Part shown: positions 1 through 8,370 of the stretch, piece after piece | Layout: every line of letters starts with the position of its first letter | Numbering within the stretch: position 1 is the stretch's first letter | Assembly (NCBI RefSeq): GCF_963669205.1 | Contig: NZ_OY769915.1 | Location: forward strand, 6,156,501-6,220,500 | From: an uncultured Roseibium sp. | GTDB lineage: Bacteria; Pseudomonadota; Alphaproteobacteria; Rhizobiales; Stappiaceae | DNA length: 64,000 nucleotides | Direction of reading: 5' to 3' | Notes under the pieces: generated by a model | What the model was told of the DNA's origin: nothing | What the model saw: the letters and a program-made list of their open reading frames with translations, nothing else | The model's database searches: none | Translations under genes and position numbers: made by a program

Positions 1-1
1 G

Positions 2-211
2 GTCGGGACGGTCAGCATCATCCGCATCCGGCGCGCGCTCTTCAAGCGCATGATCCAGGAATATCCCGAACTCGCCCGCCGGCTCTTCGAACAGCATTCG
101 CTCAAGTACCGCGCCACGATTGCGGCCCTGCGCCCGATCGGCGACAAGATGGCGGAACTCGAACAGCTCAACGCCGAACGGCGCCTCCGGGATGATGCCA
201 AGGGAGAATGA
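2..211 (+). CDS. Crp/Fnr-type cyclic-nucleotide-binding regulator, C-terminal fragment
   Basis: Only the last 69 codons are inside the window; the reading frame is open from base 2 to a TGA at 209-211. The visible protein is a basic amphipathic helix (IRRALFKRMIQEYPELARR) followed by a polar tail. This resembles the long C helix that closes a cyclic-nucleotide-binding domain (cNMP_binding/Crp family), where an arginine-rich segment precedes a phrase like 'YPELARRLFE'. No helix-turn-helix is visible after it, so it could be a stand-alone cNMP-binding protein rather than a full transcription factor. The family call rests on this short stretch only; the 5' part lies off the window. Confidence 0.5.
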   Translation, partial: VGTVSIIRIRRALFKRMIQEYPELARRLFEQHSLKYRATIAALRPIGDKMAELEQLNAERRLRDDAKGE

Positions 212-363
212 CGCCGCCTGGGCCTGAACGCGCTGCGCACGCTTGGAGCTCCCGTCACGTTGCCAAAGTTTAAGGTTGCCGCCGGTTCGCCGCCACATTT
301 CGTTCCCACCTCCTGATCAACCGCTCATGACGAGCGTTTCCGATGAGAGAGGAGATGACTGAA

Positions 364-843
364 ATGATGAAATCCCTGCTTCCCGCTGCCGTCCTGGCCG
401 GTGCACTGACTGCTGCCCCGGTAGCGTTCGCCGCAAACACCGACACCACTGCAATGGAGGGAACCTACCTTCTGGTGCAGCCCAATGAGAGCCAGCGGCT
501 TCTCGCACTCAATCCCGGCGGCTCCGTCAGCCTCGTCAGCCAGGGCCAGCAGGTCCGCGGCTATACCTCCGGCCTCGGAACCTGGGAGATGACCGGCCCC
601 GACAGCGCCCGTGCGGCGATTATCGATTTCAACGACCCGGCGCGAGAGAGCGACAGCAACGGCGCTTCCCAGATCGTCTACGACATAAGTTTTTCAGGGG
701 AGAACAACGGCCGTTTTGAAACCGTGTCTGGCAGCTTCAAGGGTCAGGCCTTCGCCAAGGGACAGAATCCGCTGGCGGACGATGCCGAGCCGAAGCGCAG
801 GTTCGCCAATCAGTTCGATGGAACGCGATTGACTGTGAACTGA
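364..843 (+). CDS. small secreted protein of unknown function
   Basis: About 159 residues. The start at 364 (or 367) is preferred over the in-frame ATGs at 343 and 355 because GAGAGGAG lies at about 346-354, at a normal distance from 364. The N-terminus then reads as a classical Sec signal peptide: two lysine-proximal residues, a hydrophobic core (LLPAAVLAGALTAAPVAF) and an AxA cleavage site (AFA|AN). The mature part is about 130 residues, acidic and rich in G/S/N, with beta-type alternation and the phrase 'LGTWEM'. I do not recognise a family. It is probably periplasmic. It is monocistronic and is followed by a long inverted repeat. Confidence 0.7.
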   Translation: MMKSLLPAAVLAGALTAAPVAFAANTDTTAMEGTYLLVQPNESQRLLALNPGGSVSLVSQGQQVRGYTSGLGTWEMTGPDSARAAIIDFNDPARESDSNGASQIVYDISFSGENNGRFETVSGSFKGQAFAKGQNPLADDAEPKRRFANQFDGTRLTVN

Positions 844-851
844 AACCGGAG

Positions 852-905
852 CGGCAGTTCCACAAAGCCATATGCCTCTCCGCTGGCGCGCTTGTGGAGC
901 TGCCG
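852..905 (+). repeat. long imperfect inverted repeat (hairpin) downstream of the secreted-protein gene
   Basis: Arms at 852-865 and 892-905 (14 nt each) are complementary with one G-T wobble, enclosing a 26-nt loop that contains its own short GCCA/TGGC complement. There is no T-run after the right arm, so it is not a classical intrinsic terminator on the plus strand. It may be a 3'-end stabilising structure or a factor-assisted terminator. Confidence 0.5.
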
Positions 906-1003
906 ACATCCGGACGAATCACGTATCAATGGCCATCAGTGACACTTGACCCACCCCGCCGCTTCTCCAAGAAGCCTGGATTTCCCATGAGAGGACCGAC
1001 GGA

Positions 1004-2131
1004 ATGAACGACACGATTGCCAGCCCGCTGGGTGACAGAGTGGAACGGTTCAAGCTGATGAACGCAAAAATGGCCGGGCAGGTCAGGCGCACCACCAGCT
1101 ACCGCTGCCTGAAACCCTACCCCCATGCGGGAAAGAACCGGGTCCGGCGCATTGTCCTGATGGGCATGGGGTGTTCCGCGGTGGTCGGAGACCTTTTGCG
1201 TCTCTACCTGTTTGCCGAGCACAGCCATGTCGAGGCCCGGGTAATCAATGATTACCGCCTGGACTGGTACTTCAACGAGGACGCGATCGGGGACCCTCAC
1301 ACGGTTTTCGTGCTGTGTTCCTACAGCGGCTCCTCCCAGGAACCGTTGATCGCCTATGATTACCTCTCGAAAAGAACGAAGAACATCGTGGTCTGGTCGT
1401 CAGGCAAGGGGGGCGACGAGTTGGAGGCGCGCGCGCTTGCCGACGGCCATGCGGCGTTTCAGTGGCAGTTGAACGAAGAAGACCCGGAATATCCGCTGTT
1501 CAGCGCCGTCGAATTCTTTGCCAGCGCGACGGCCATCTGCCGGGAACTCGGCATTCTTGATGATACGAACGAGAGCTTGCTCGACAGGGCGGGCACGTTC
1601 CTTGCCGACAACGCAAACCCGGCGAAAGCCGTGGCACTGGCCGAACGCCTGGCCGGGCGCGACATTCTGGTGCTTTCGAACCCGGTGTGGGATGAATCGG
1701 TCGTCAAGCTGATCCGGATGTATTTCAACGAAATCGCGATGGTGAACATTGCGACCAATCTCATTCATGAGTTCACGCACAGCCAGATCGCCGCCGTCGG
1801 CCCGACATCGCGCCGGCTCGCTATCCTGATCCTGCGCACCCCCGCCGGAAATCCGTTTGAGGAAGATCGCGTCGAGGCGACGAAGACGTTGCTGGCCGGC
1901 TGCCCTTCGGCAGCCAATGTCGACATTCACGAGTTCATGGCGCCCGAAGGGCCGCTCCTCGATGCGACGCTGCATACCCTGCATTTCTTCGCAACGGTCG
2001 CAGCGCACCTGTCGGAAATCGACGAAAAGCCGTCCTTTGAACTGATTTCCAACGCCTCGGGCAACCCCTGGTACAATCAAGGCTCAATCAGGGACCGGGG
2101 AGACCGGACCCGCCTCGATGGAGATGCCTGA
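1004..2131 (+). CDS. SIS-domain sugar-phosphate isomerase-like protein (bPGI-related)
   Basis: 375 residues; ATG at 1004 with GAGGA at 989-993. Two sugar-isomerase (SIS) motifs are visible: GMGCSAV at 54-60, corresponding to GMGGSAI of bifunctional phosphoglucose/phosphomannose isomerases, and SYSGSSQE at 106-113, corresponding to SYSGNTEE. Further on, 'FNE' and 'EFTHSQI' sit where that family has its catalytic Glu and His (NENAK and NHNEI). Family members interconvert phosphorylated hexoses; the substrate here is unknown, since both signature motifs deviate and the C-terminus is extended. Its 3' end overlaps the next gene by 14 bp, so the two are probably co-translated and may act on one pathway, perhaps an amino-sugar. 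Confidence 0.7.
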   Translation: MNDTIASPLGDRVERFKLMNAKMAGQVRRTTSYRCLKPYPHAGKNRVRRIVLMGMGCSAVVGDLLRLYLFAEHSHVEARVINDYRLDWYFNEDAIGDPHTVFVLCSYSGSSQEPLIAYDYLSKRTKNIVVWSSGKGGDELEARALADGHAAFQWQLNEEDPEYPLFSAVEFFASATAICRELGILDDTNESLLDRAGTFLADNANPAKAVALAERLAGRDILVLSNPVWDESVVKLIRMYFNEIAMVNIATNLIHEFTHSQIAAVGPTSRRLAILILRTPAGNPFEEDRVEATKTLLAGCPSAANVDIHEFMAPEGPLLDATLHTLHFFATVAAHLSEIDEKPSFELISNASGNPWYNQGSIRDRGDRTRLDGDA

Positions 2132-3005
2132 CCGCGCGGCCGACTGGGGCGAACATATACCCTCCCGCCATGCCATCGGAGCTGGCCTTCGTGTCCTGTT
2201 GCTTGCAAGCGATGTTCCGCTTTTCGCCTGCATAGCCGCGATTGAGGAGATCAACGCGGCGCGTAACGGACCCCTTGTGCTCGCCGGTGTCGCCACGGAT
2301 GCGGTCACGGATCCGAAAGCGCGCATCAGCGCCGGCAAACGGCTTTGGCAGCACTATACGCCGGAACAATGCAGGCTTTCCTATGAACGAACCCGGTCCT
2401 ATTGCACTGACCGGGGGATCGCATTCTTCTCCGGTTCCATACACGCATCGCCTTTTCGGGACTGGATGGAAACCTGCAAGCCGGACATCATCATATCCGC
2501 ATTCTACGGACAGCTCGTTCCCGAAGAAGTCCTGCGCAGCCCAAGACTTGGCGCATACAATGTGCACCCGTCGGACACGCAACACGGAATTCGCGGTCCG
2601 CGGCCCTTTCTCGACACGATCGAGGCCGGCCTGAAACAGGCCAACGGACATCTTGGCAAGGTTGTCGTGCATGAGCTGGACCCGGGTTTCGACGAGGGCC
2701 GCGTCGTCATCGAAACGCCCGGCCTGCCCGTTCATGATTGCGATGGCGTGCTGCCCGCAAACCCGCTTCACATCGGTTTCAAATTCTGTCTTTACGCATA
2801 CCCCGTTCTCGCAAAGGCGCTGCTCGCAGCCTTGCTGGACAACGGACGCGACTTCGCACCCTTCCAGATTGCCTATTCGGAAGCGGTCGAAATGGAACTG
2901 GAAGACTATCGCTACAGCGGGCATATCGGCTTTTCGACTGCGCCCGCCCTGATCCGGCGCATGCGGGATTGTCTTCAGAAAAACAACGTTGGGCCGGACA
3001 GGTAG
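2118..3005 (+). CDS. formyltransferase-fold protein (Formyl_trans_N-like)
   Basis: 295 residues; ATG 2118 or 2124, inside the 3' end of the SIS gene. The core matches the 10-formyl-tetrahydrofolate-dependent formyltransferase fold: 'PDIIISAFYGQLVPEEVL' (123-139), then 'YNVHPS' with the conserved Asn148 and His150, and 'DPGFDEGRVV' with Asp192 in the place of the third catalytic residue (LDTGD in Fmt). The typical SLLP..RG loop is replaced by SDTQHGIRGPRP. It lacks the C-terminal tRNA-binding domain of methionyl-tRNA formyltransferase, so Fmt is unlikely. A sugar or small-molecule formyltransferase, or a hydrolase such as PurU without its ACT domain, is more plausible. The acceptor is unknown. 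Confidence 0.65.
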   Translation: MEMPDRAADWGEHIPSRHAIGAGLRVLLLASDVPLFACIAAIEEINAARNGPLVLAGVATDAVTDPKARISAGKRLWQHYTPEQCRLSYERTRSYCTDRGIAFFSGSIHASPFRDWMETCKPDIIISAFYGQLVPEEVLRSPRLGAYNVHPSDTQHGIRGPRPFLDTIEAGLKQANGHLGKVVVHELDPGFDEGRVVIETPGLPVHDCDGVLPANPLHIGFKFCLYAYPVLAKALLAALLDNGRDFAPFQIAYSEAVEMELEDYRYSGHIGFSTAPALIRRMRDCLQKNNVGPDR

Positions 3006-3044
3006 CGTTTAAGGCCGGCACATCCTGACTGCAGATCCGAATTT

Positions 3045-4916
3045 TCAGGAGAACCGCTGGATTCGCCCTATCCCCGCGCGCTCGGTTCCGGGATGCCAGA
3101 ATTCACCCCCCGTTTCGACCAGTCGTTGCTGCAGGTCGTCCGCACACATCGGCTTGCCGAAGTGAAACCCTTGCAGAAAATCGCACCCCATGGCACTCGC
3201 GAACTGCGCGTGGTTTTCCGTTTCCACGCCCTCGGCGACGATGCTCATCCCGAGGCTCTTGCCGATGCCGATGATGGACGCGACCAGCGCACGGGCGGTC
3301 ACGTCCGCAACGATCGGCTGGATGAACTGGCGGTCGATCTTGAGCACCGCGGGCTTGATTTTCAAAAGCCCCTGGACGGACGCGTGACCGGTTCCGAAAT
3401 CGTCGAGCGCGATCGTCACGCCCAGCGCCCTGAGTTCGCCAAGCGTCCACTGAACGACATCGCCGATCCGTTCCAGATAGACCGATTCAAGTATCTCGAC
3501 GGTCAGTCTCTGCGGATCTATCCCGGAACTCTTGATGTCATGGATGAAGGTCGGGTCCGCCAACCGCCCGGCGGATATGTTGATCGAAACGCGCGGAAGC
3601 TCGACACCTGCCCTGTCAAACGAAGCCAGGATGTCCGGAAGCGCCGCAAAGGTGATTTCATCGATCCTCTTGAGGATGCCCATGCTTGCAGCCGTCTCGA
3701 GAAATGCGGAGGGCGGCAGAAGGCCGAGCCTGGGATGAACCCACCTGACGAGAACCTCCGCACTCACGATCCTCCCGGTGACAGCGTCGATCAGCGGTTG
3801 GAAATAGGGAACGAATTCGCGCTTCTCACAAGCGATCAGCAGGTCCGACACGAGCCGCTTTGTCGCGATCGCCTCGGCATGCATTTCCTCTGTAAAGAAG
3901 GACCACTTGCCCTTGCCTTGCGACTTCGCGTGATAGAGTGCGATATCCGCATCCGCGACAACCTGCTCCGGGCTCTCCATTCTTGCATTCGCGATGGCAA
4001 CCCCGACGCTTGCACTGCAGAAGGTCGACTTTCCCTCGAATGCGAACGGCGCATGCATTTCCTGGACGATCGCATCTGCCAGTCCGCTTATGTCGAGAGC
4101 GCTGTCGCCAAGCGGTCTCAGGACAATGAACTCGTCTCCGCCGAGACGCGCAACAAGATCTCTCTCGCCGGTCAGCCGCCGCAGCATGCCGGCCACGGAG
4201 ATCAGCAAACGGTCTCCGGCATCGTGGCCCAGGGTGTCGTTCACCGACTTGAAGCGGTCAAGGTCGATGTAGAAGACTGCAAAATCCCGGCCACCCTGCT
4301 TGAGGGCCGATATCCAGGACTTCAACTCGATTTCAAAGTGCCGCCGGTTGGAGAGCCCGGTCAGTGCATCCTCGTTAGACTCCTTCGCCACGATCTTTGC
4401 AAGTTCGTGCAGCCGCGCATTTTCCTTTTCGAGCCGCTCGATCTTCTCGACAAAGTCCGCGAATTGCCCCTGGTCCGGCTCCATCGCGGGATAGGGTCTT
4501 CGCCGTGCCAATGTTCGGGGCCGGTCTTCCAGTTCCACCAGGGAGCAGAGCCACCAGCGATTGCCGGTTGCCGCATCTGAAAGAGGCACCCAGCTCATCT
4601 TCTGCCAGTACTGTTCCCCATTCCGGCGATTGTTGCGTACCTTGACGGAGAAATGCTCCCAGTTCATCAGCTTCTCGATGATGATCAGGTGATCGCCCTG
4701 GTCCATGCTCGACCCGATCAGGATCGTCCCGCGCCGGCCGGCAATGTCATCGAACCCGTAGCCGGTGATCCGGGTGAAGGCGCTGTTACACCATTGCAGC
4801 TCCATGATGGCGCCGTCCTCGTCGCAAGCCAGCGCGAGTGCCAGTCCTTCGGTGCACTTGTCGCTAATCTGGTCGAGTATTTGCGCAGGTATCACGTGTG
4901 GGCCTCGAATGAACAC
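3045..4916 (-). CDS. PAS-GGDEF-EAL cyclic-di-GMP signalling protein
   Basis: 623 residues. A PAS/LOV-like domain occupies roughly 10-130 (NSAFTRITGYGFDDIAGR; no NCRFLQ cysteine, so not an obvious photoreceptor), a short coiled coil 155-178, GGDEF about 180-345 and EAL about 360-605. The diguanylate cyclase motif GGDEF is intact at 259-263, but there is no RxxD inhibitory site five residues upstream. The phosphodiesterase half has EVL at 387-389 (Glu kept), NIS near 446, E476, DDFGTG at 505-510, K in 'LKIDRQFI' and VAEGVET, so it is probably catalytic too. There are no membrane segments, so it is a cytosolic bifunctional enzyme. It is monocistronic, upstream of an AT-rich gap. Confidence 0.93.
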   Translation of the reverse strand: MFIRGPHVIPAQILDQISDKCTEGLALALACDEDGAIMELQWCNSAFTRITGYGFDDIAGRRGTILIGSSMDQGDHLIIIEKLMNWEHFSVKVRNNRRNGEQYWQKMSWVPLSDAATGNRWWLCSLVELEDRPRTLARRRPYPAMEPDQGQFADFVEKIERLEKENARLHELAKIVAKESNEDALTGLSNRRHFEIELKSWISALKQGGRDFAVFYIDLDRFKSVNDTLGHDAGDRLLISVAGMLRRLTGERDLVARLGGDEFIVLRPLGDSALDISGLADAIVQEMHAPFAFEGKSTFCSASVGVAIANARMESPEQVVADADIALYHAKSQGKGKWSFFTEEMHAEAIATKRLVSDLLIACEKREFVPYFQPLIDAVTGRIVSAEVLVRWVHPRLGLLPPSAFLETAASMGILKRIDEITFAALPDILASFDRAGVELPRVSINISAGRLADPTFIHDIKSSGIDPQRLTVEILESVYLERIGDVVQWTLGELRALGVTIALDDFGTGHASVQGLLKIKPAVLKIDRQFIQPIVADVTARALVASIIGIGKSLGMSIVAEGVETENHAQFASAMGCDFLQGFHFGKPMCADDLQQRLVETGGEFWHPGTERAGIGRIQRFS

Positions 4917-5322
4917 ATAATCAATGGAACACCAAGAGATTAGATAAGTGCTAACCCCGGTTCCCTCAAACGATTCAAGCTTAATTTGACCTGATGTATG
5001 TTGCTAGTAAGCAATTTTTCAAAAAATCGGACTCAGAAAGGTCGACAAGGCAGAAGAAATTCAAGCATAAGACAAAATCCTCTCCGCTTTGCATAAGTTG
5101 TATATGAATCATAATATCGCTTTGCTTGCATAGATCCGACGAACGTTACGAGAATTTCCGCTTCAACAACACGGGCAGCAGGGCATGGCCCGCTGCAGAT
5201 TTTGTTGAATCGCTTCGCACAAGCAGGTCAATTTGACGCAAGTGAGCGGAGAAAAACACGTGGAATTGCGGACGGAACAGGGGTCCGCCATGTGTTAGCG
5301 TGACACCATCGAATGGAAGCAG
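4917..5322. other. AT-rich intergenic region between divergent genes
   Basis: About 400 bp clearly richer in A/T than its surroundings, especially 4970-5145 (runs such as CAATTTTTCAAAAAAT). It must carry the promoters of the minus-strand GGDEF-EAL gene and the plus-strand flavodoxin gene. I see no convincing gene, RNA or palindromic operator in it. The only ORFs across it are antisense shadows. Confidence 0.5.
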
Positions 5323-5859
5323 ATGGGGGCACGAGTGAACGTTCTGATTGCCTATGCAACCACTGAAGGACAGACGGACAAGATCGCCAAGTTCATGGCC
5401 GCGGCCTTGACCGAAGAAGGCCACGAGGTGCGGTTTCACAATGTGAGCGATCTGTCCGGCGGACTGACGGTCACCGATTACGACAAGGTGATTGTCGCAG
5501 GCTCCGTGCACTCGGGCAAACACCAGCCCGATCTCGAATTGTTTGCCTTTGCAAACCGGGAGCGGTTGAACCAGATGCCCGGTCTTCTCGTCTCCGTCAG
5601 CCTCGCGGCCGCATTTCCCGATACGCTCGACGAGGCCCGCGGTTATGTCCGTACCTTTCTTGAAGCCACGCACTGGAAACCGGCGCAGACCATCCTGGTC
5701 GCCGGAGCGGTGAAGCCCGGCAATTATGACTGGTTCCAGAAATCGGCCCTGCTGGAAGGCGATCTTGCGGGACATCTCAATGAAGACCTGCAGGAGATGC
5801 GCGAATTCACCGACTGGGAGACATTGAAACGGACGGTCACGGAATTCACCGGTTCCTGA
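5323..5859 (+). CDS. flavodoxin-domain protein, HemG-like
   Basis: 178 residues. The N-terminus 'NVLIAYATTEGQTDKIAKFMA' is the FMN-phosphate loop of the Flavodoxin_5 family, which contains HemG, the menaquinone-dependent protoporphyrinogen IX dehydrogenase. The length is also that of HemG (about 180). Further on, 'VIVAGSVHSGKHQP' and 'LVSVSLAA' match the order seen in HemG. Many alphaproteobacteria use HemJ for this haem-synthesis step, so the role could instead be a general flavodoxin-type quinone reductase. The first ATG (5323) gives MGARVNVLI; an internal GTG (MNVLI) at 5335 is possible. It stands alone, convergent with leuD. Confidence 0.7.
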   Translation: MGARVNVLIAYATTEGQTDKIAKFMAAALTEEGHEVRFHNVSDLSGGLTVTDYDKVIVAGSVHSGKHQPDLELFAFANRERLNQMPGLLVSVSLAAAFPDTLDEARGYVRTFLEATHWKPAQTILVAGAVKPGNYDWFQKSALLEGDLAGHLNEDLQEMREFTDWETLKRTVTEFTGS

Positions 5860-5920
5860 ATGCGCGGTGTTTCGCGCGCCGGTCATGACCGCAAAAGGTG
5901 AACCACCCGCACGAGTGTAC

Positions 5921-5954
5921 AAAAAAACCCTGCTCCCGGTGACGGGCAGCAGGG
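5921..5954 (-). terminator. intrinsic terminator of the argC-leuD transcript
   Basis: Read on the minus strand: GC-rich hairpin with arms at 5943-5954 and 5928-5938 (CCCTGCTGCCCG pairing with CGGGAGCAGGG, one bulge, 4-nt loop), followed directly by seven T residues (plus-strand A7 at 5921-5927). It lies about 60 bp after the leuD stop. Confidence 0.85.
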
Positions 5955-6014
5955 CTGTTTCGGTCTTGATCGGGTTGCCCGGGTTAGTTCGGGCGCGTCA
6001 GCCGGTGCGATGGA

Positions 6015-6620
6015 TCACACCCAGGGGCGGCTTTCGCCAAGGTTGCCTTCAAACGTGTCGATCTGTTCGGACTTGGCCATGGTCAAGCCGATGTCGTCGA
6101 GGCCGTTGATCAGGCAGTGTTTGCGGAAATGGTCGATCTTGAAGGCGATATCGCCGCTTTCAAGGCCCCGGATTTCCTGGTTTTCCAGGTCGATCGTCAG
6201 GGTGAAGTTTGCGCCGCGCTCTGCCGCGTGCAGCAGCGTTTCCAGTTCGTCTTCGGACACTTCGACCGGCAGAATGCCGTTCTTGAAACAGTTGTTATAG
6301 AAAATGTCTGCGAAAGACGTTGAGATGACACAGCGGATGCCGAAATCCAGCAGGGCCCAGGGCGCATGTTCGCGCGACGAGCCGCAGCCGAAGTTGTCGC
6401 CGGCAATCAGGATCTTGGCATCGCGATACGCCGCCTTGTTCAGAACGAAATCGACATTCTCGGAGCCGTCGTCATTGGTCCGCATTTCGTGAAACAGGGC
6501 GGTGCCGAGGCCGGTCCGCTTGATCGTTTTCAGGAACTGCTTCGGAATGATCATGTCGGTGTCAATGTTCACGATCGGCATGGGTGCCGCAACACCGGTC
6601 AGGGTTTCAAATTTTTCCAT
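6015..6620 (-). CDS. leuD: 3-isopropylmalate dehydratase small subunit
   Basis: 201 residues, the normal length of LeuD. The conserved swivelling-domain features are visible: 'IDTDMIIPKQFL' near residue 20 and 'GDNFGCGSSREHAPWAL' near 75. With LeuC (outside the window) it interconverts 2- and 3-isopropylmalate in leucine synthesis. AGGAGAAAGAACA immediately precedes the ATG at 6620. It lies 49 bp downstream of argC on the same strand and ends in a strong terminator, so it is probably the last gene of the transcript. Confidence 0.97.
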   Translation of the reverse strand: MEKFETLTGVAAPMPIVNIDTDMIIPKQFLKTIKRTGLGTALFHEMRTNDDGSENVDFVLNKAAYRDAKILIAGDNFGCGSSREHAPWALLDFGIRCVISTSFADIFYNNCFKNGILPVEVSEDELETLLHAAERGANFTLTIDLENQEIRGLESGDIAFKIDHFRKHCLINGLDDIGLTMAKSEQIDTFEGNLGESRPWV

Positions 6621-6669
6621 TGTTCTTTCTCCTGAAGGGTCAGCCGGTCGCGGCCGCCGTGTTTCGGAT

Positions 6670-7620
6670 TCAGGCCGCGAGGCTCGTGGTCTGATCGACG
6701 CCGAGCATCAAGTTGAGGTTCTGGACCGCCGCACCGGATGCCCCTTTGCCGAGATTGTCGTAGACCGCGATAATGGCCGCCTGCGCGCGCGCATCGTTTG
6801 CAAAGACATGCAGACGCAGCACATTGGTGTCGTTGACGGCTTGCGGATCCAGGAAGTCCGCACGTTCAAGCGTTTCCAGCGGGGTCACCTCGACGAACCC
6901 GTTGGCAGCGCCGGCGAAATGATCGGACAGCGCCGCATGCAGCTGCGCGCCGGTCGGAATCCGCTCGAGGCCGGCAAGATTCAGCGGCACAACCGTCAGC
7001 ATCCCCTTGTAGTAGTTGCCGACCGAAGGCGTGAACAGCGGCGCCGATGCGAGCAGCCCGTAGGTTGTCATTTCCGGCAGGTGCTTGTGATTGAAGCCAA
7101 GCCCGTAAGGTACGTGGACATTCGCACTCGTGCCCTGTCCCTCGTAGTCGGCGATCATTCCCTTGCCGCCGCCGGAGTATCCCGAAACGCCATGGTAGGT
7201 CAGCGGAAAATCAGCCGGCAGCAGTTCCGCGGCAACAAGCGGGCGAACCGACGCGATCAGGCCCTGGGGCCAGCAGCCCGGATTGGTCACGCGCATGGCG
7301 TTTGCAATGACATCCGTCTGACCTGGCTCCATCTCTGCAAAACCATAGGCCCAGCCATCGGCAACCCGGTGTGCGCTGGAGGCGTCGATGACACGCGTGG
7401 TGCCGTTCTCGATCAGTTCAACGCTTTCCCGGGCAGCGGCATCCGGCAGGCACAGGATGGCAACATCCGCCTTGTTGAGATATTCGGCGCGCGCCGCCGG
7501 GTCTTTCCTGCTCTCGTCCGGAATGGAGATCAGCTCCAGGTCGCGGCGCATGGCGAGGCGCTCGCGGATCTGCAGACCCGTCGTACCGGCTTCACCATCT
7601 ATGAACACGCGCGCGGCCAT
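6670..7620 (-). CDS. argC: N-acetyl-gamma-glutamyl-phosphate reductase, short (type 2) form
   Basis: 316 residues, the length of the short ArgC class rather than the 340-residue class. The N-terminus 'RVFIDGEAGTTGLQIRERLA' is the NADP-binding glycine motif. 'TNPGCWPQG' carries the catalytic Cys116, and 'HKHLPEM' with 'GNYYKGM' are typical of the catalytic domain. It reduces N-acetyl-glutamyl-phosphate to the semialdehyde in arginine synthesis; argH lies 43 kb away in the same window. The start ATG at 7620 has GGAGAGGAGCG upstream. It is followed by leuD. Confidence 0.96.
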   Translation of the reverse strand: MAARVFIDGEAGTTGLQIRERLAMRRDLELISIPDESRKDPAARAEYLNKADVAILCLPDAAARESVELIENGTTRVIDASSAHRVADGWAYGFAEMEPGQTDVIANAMRVTNPGCWPQGLIASVRPLVAAELLPADFPLTYHGVSGYSGGGKGMIADYEGQGTSANVHVPYGLGFNHKHLPEMTTYGLLASAPLFTPSVGNYYKGMLTVVPLNLAGLERIPTGAQLHAALSDHFAGAANGFVEVTPLETLERADFLDPQAVNDTNVLRLHVFANDARAQAAIIAVYDNLGKGASGAAVQNLNLMLGVDQTTSLAA

Positions 7621-7709
7621 GACCCGCTCCTCTCCTCGACTTCAGTAAAATCGAATGCGTCATACACCCAATCGACCGTCTTGTCACCGATTGTCGGCGC
7701 GACCAGACT

Positions 7710-8276
7710 TCAACGCGCCCTTGAGTGATACTCATCATTCGGCCGCATGTCGGTTGCCGCCGCCACCCGGTTGCTCATATTGAAGAAGGCGGCCACGGAT
7801 GCGATGTCCCAGATATCCCGGTCACTGAAGCCTGCATCGCGCAGGTCCTGCCGGTCGCTCTCCAGAATTTCGGCAGGCCGTTCGGTGAGTTTGACCGCAA
7901 AGTCGAGCATTGCTCGCTGCCGGTCGCTCAGCTCGGCAACGCGGTAGTTCATGACCATCAGCTCGCCGAGCACCGGATCGCCGGACAACTCGCGAACAGC
8001 AGCACCATGGGCGGTCAGACAGTAGAAACAGCTGTTGACGGCGGATACCGCAACGGCAATCATCTCTCTCTCAAGTTTGGTGAGTCCACAATCCGCCAGC
8101 ATGAGATCGTTGTACATGTCGGTGAAGGCGCGCAGCTTCGCGTCATCAAAGGAATAGGCCTTGAGCACATTGGGGATCAGTCCGAGCTTCTCCTCGCACA
8201 ATTGGAAGTAAGCCCTGGTTTTTTCGTTCAAAGGTTCGTTTGAATCGATTAGCAAGGCCGTGACTTTACTTGACAA
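7710..8276 (-). CDS. AhpD-like / carboxymuconolactone-decarboxylase-fold peroxidase-related protein
   Basis: The frame extends to a TTG at 8315, but a second TTG at 8276 lies just after GGGAGAGG (about 8280-8287), giving MSSKVTALLIDSNEPLN; I prefer this start (188 residues). The CMD/AhpD signature is clear: 'CFYCLTAHG' holds the redox-active CxxC and its partner His, preceded by 'LTKLEREMIAVAVSAVN'. Family members are alkylhydroperoxidase-like thiol oxidoreductases ('uncharacterised peroxidase-related enzyme'). The C-terminal 'FFNMSNRVAAATDMRPNDEYH' is typical. It is divergent from the glutamate dehydrogenase gene. Confidence 0.85.
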   Translation of the reverse strand: MSSKVTALLIDSNEPLNEKTRAYFQLCEEKLGLIPNVLKAYSFDDAKLRAFTDMYNDLMLADCGLTKLEREMIAVAVSAVNSCFYCLTAHGAAVRELSGDPVLGELMVMNYRVAELSDRQRAMLDFAVKLTERPAEILESDRQDLRDAGFSDRDIWDIASVAAFFNMSNRVAAATDMRPNDEYHSRAR

Positions 8277-8370
8277 TTTGCCTCTCCCGTCATGAAAACT
8301 TTTATGTCGCCGCAATACAAAAACATATCACGCGACGGAGCCACAATTAAGATCGCCTAGGGGGTATGAA

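Noticed and set aside
3045..4916. EVL in place of EAL as evidence of a dead phosphodiesterase domain
   Set aside because: EVL is a common functional variant; the catalytic Glu and the other metal-binding residues (DDFGTG, the later Glu and Lys) are present.
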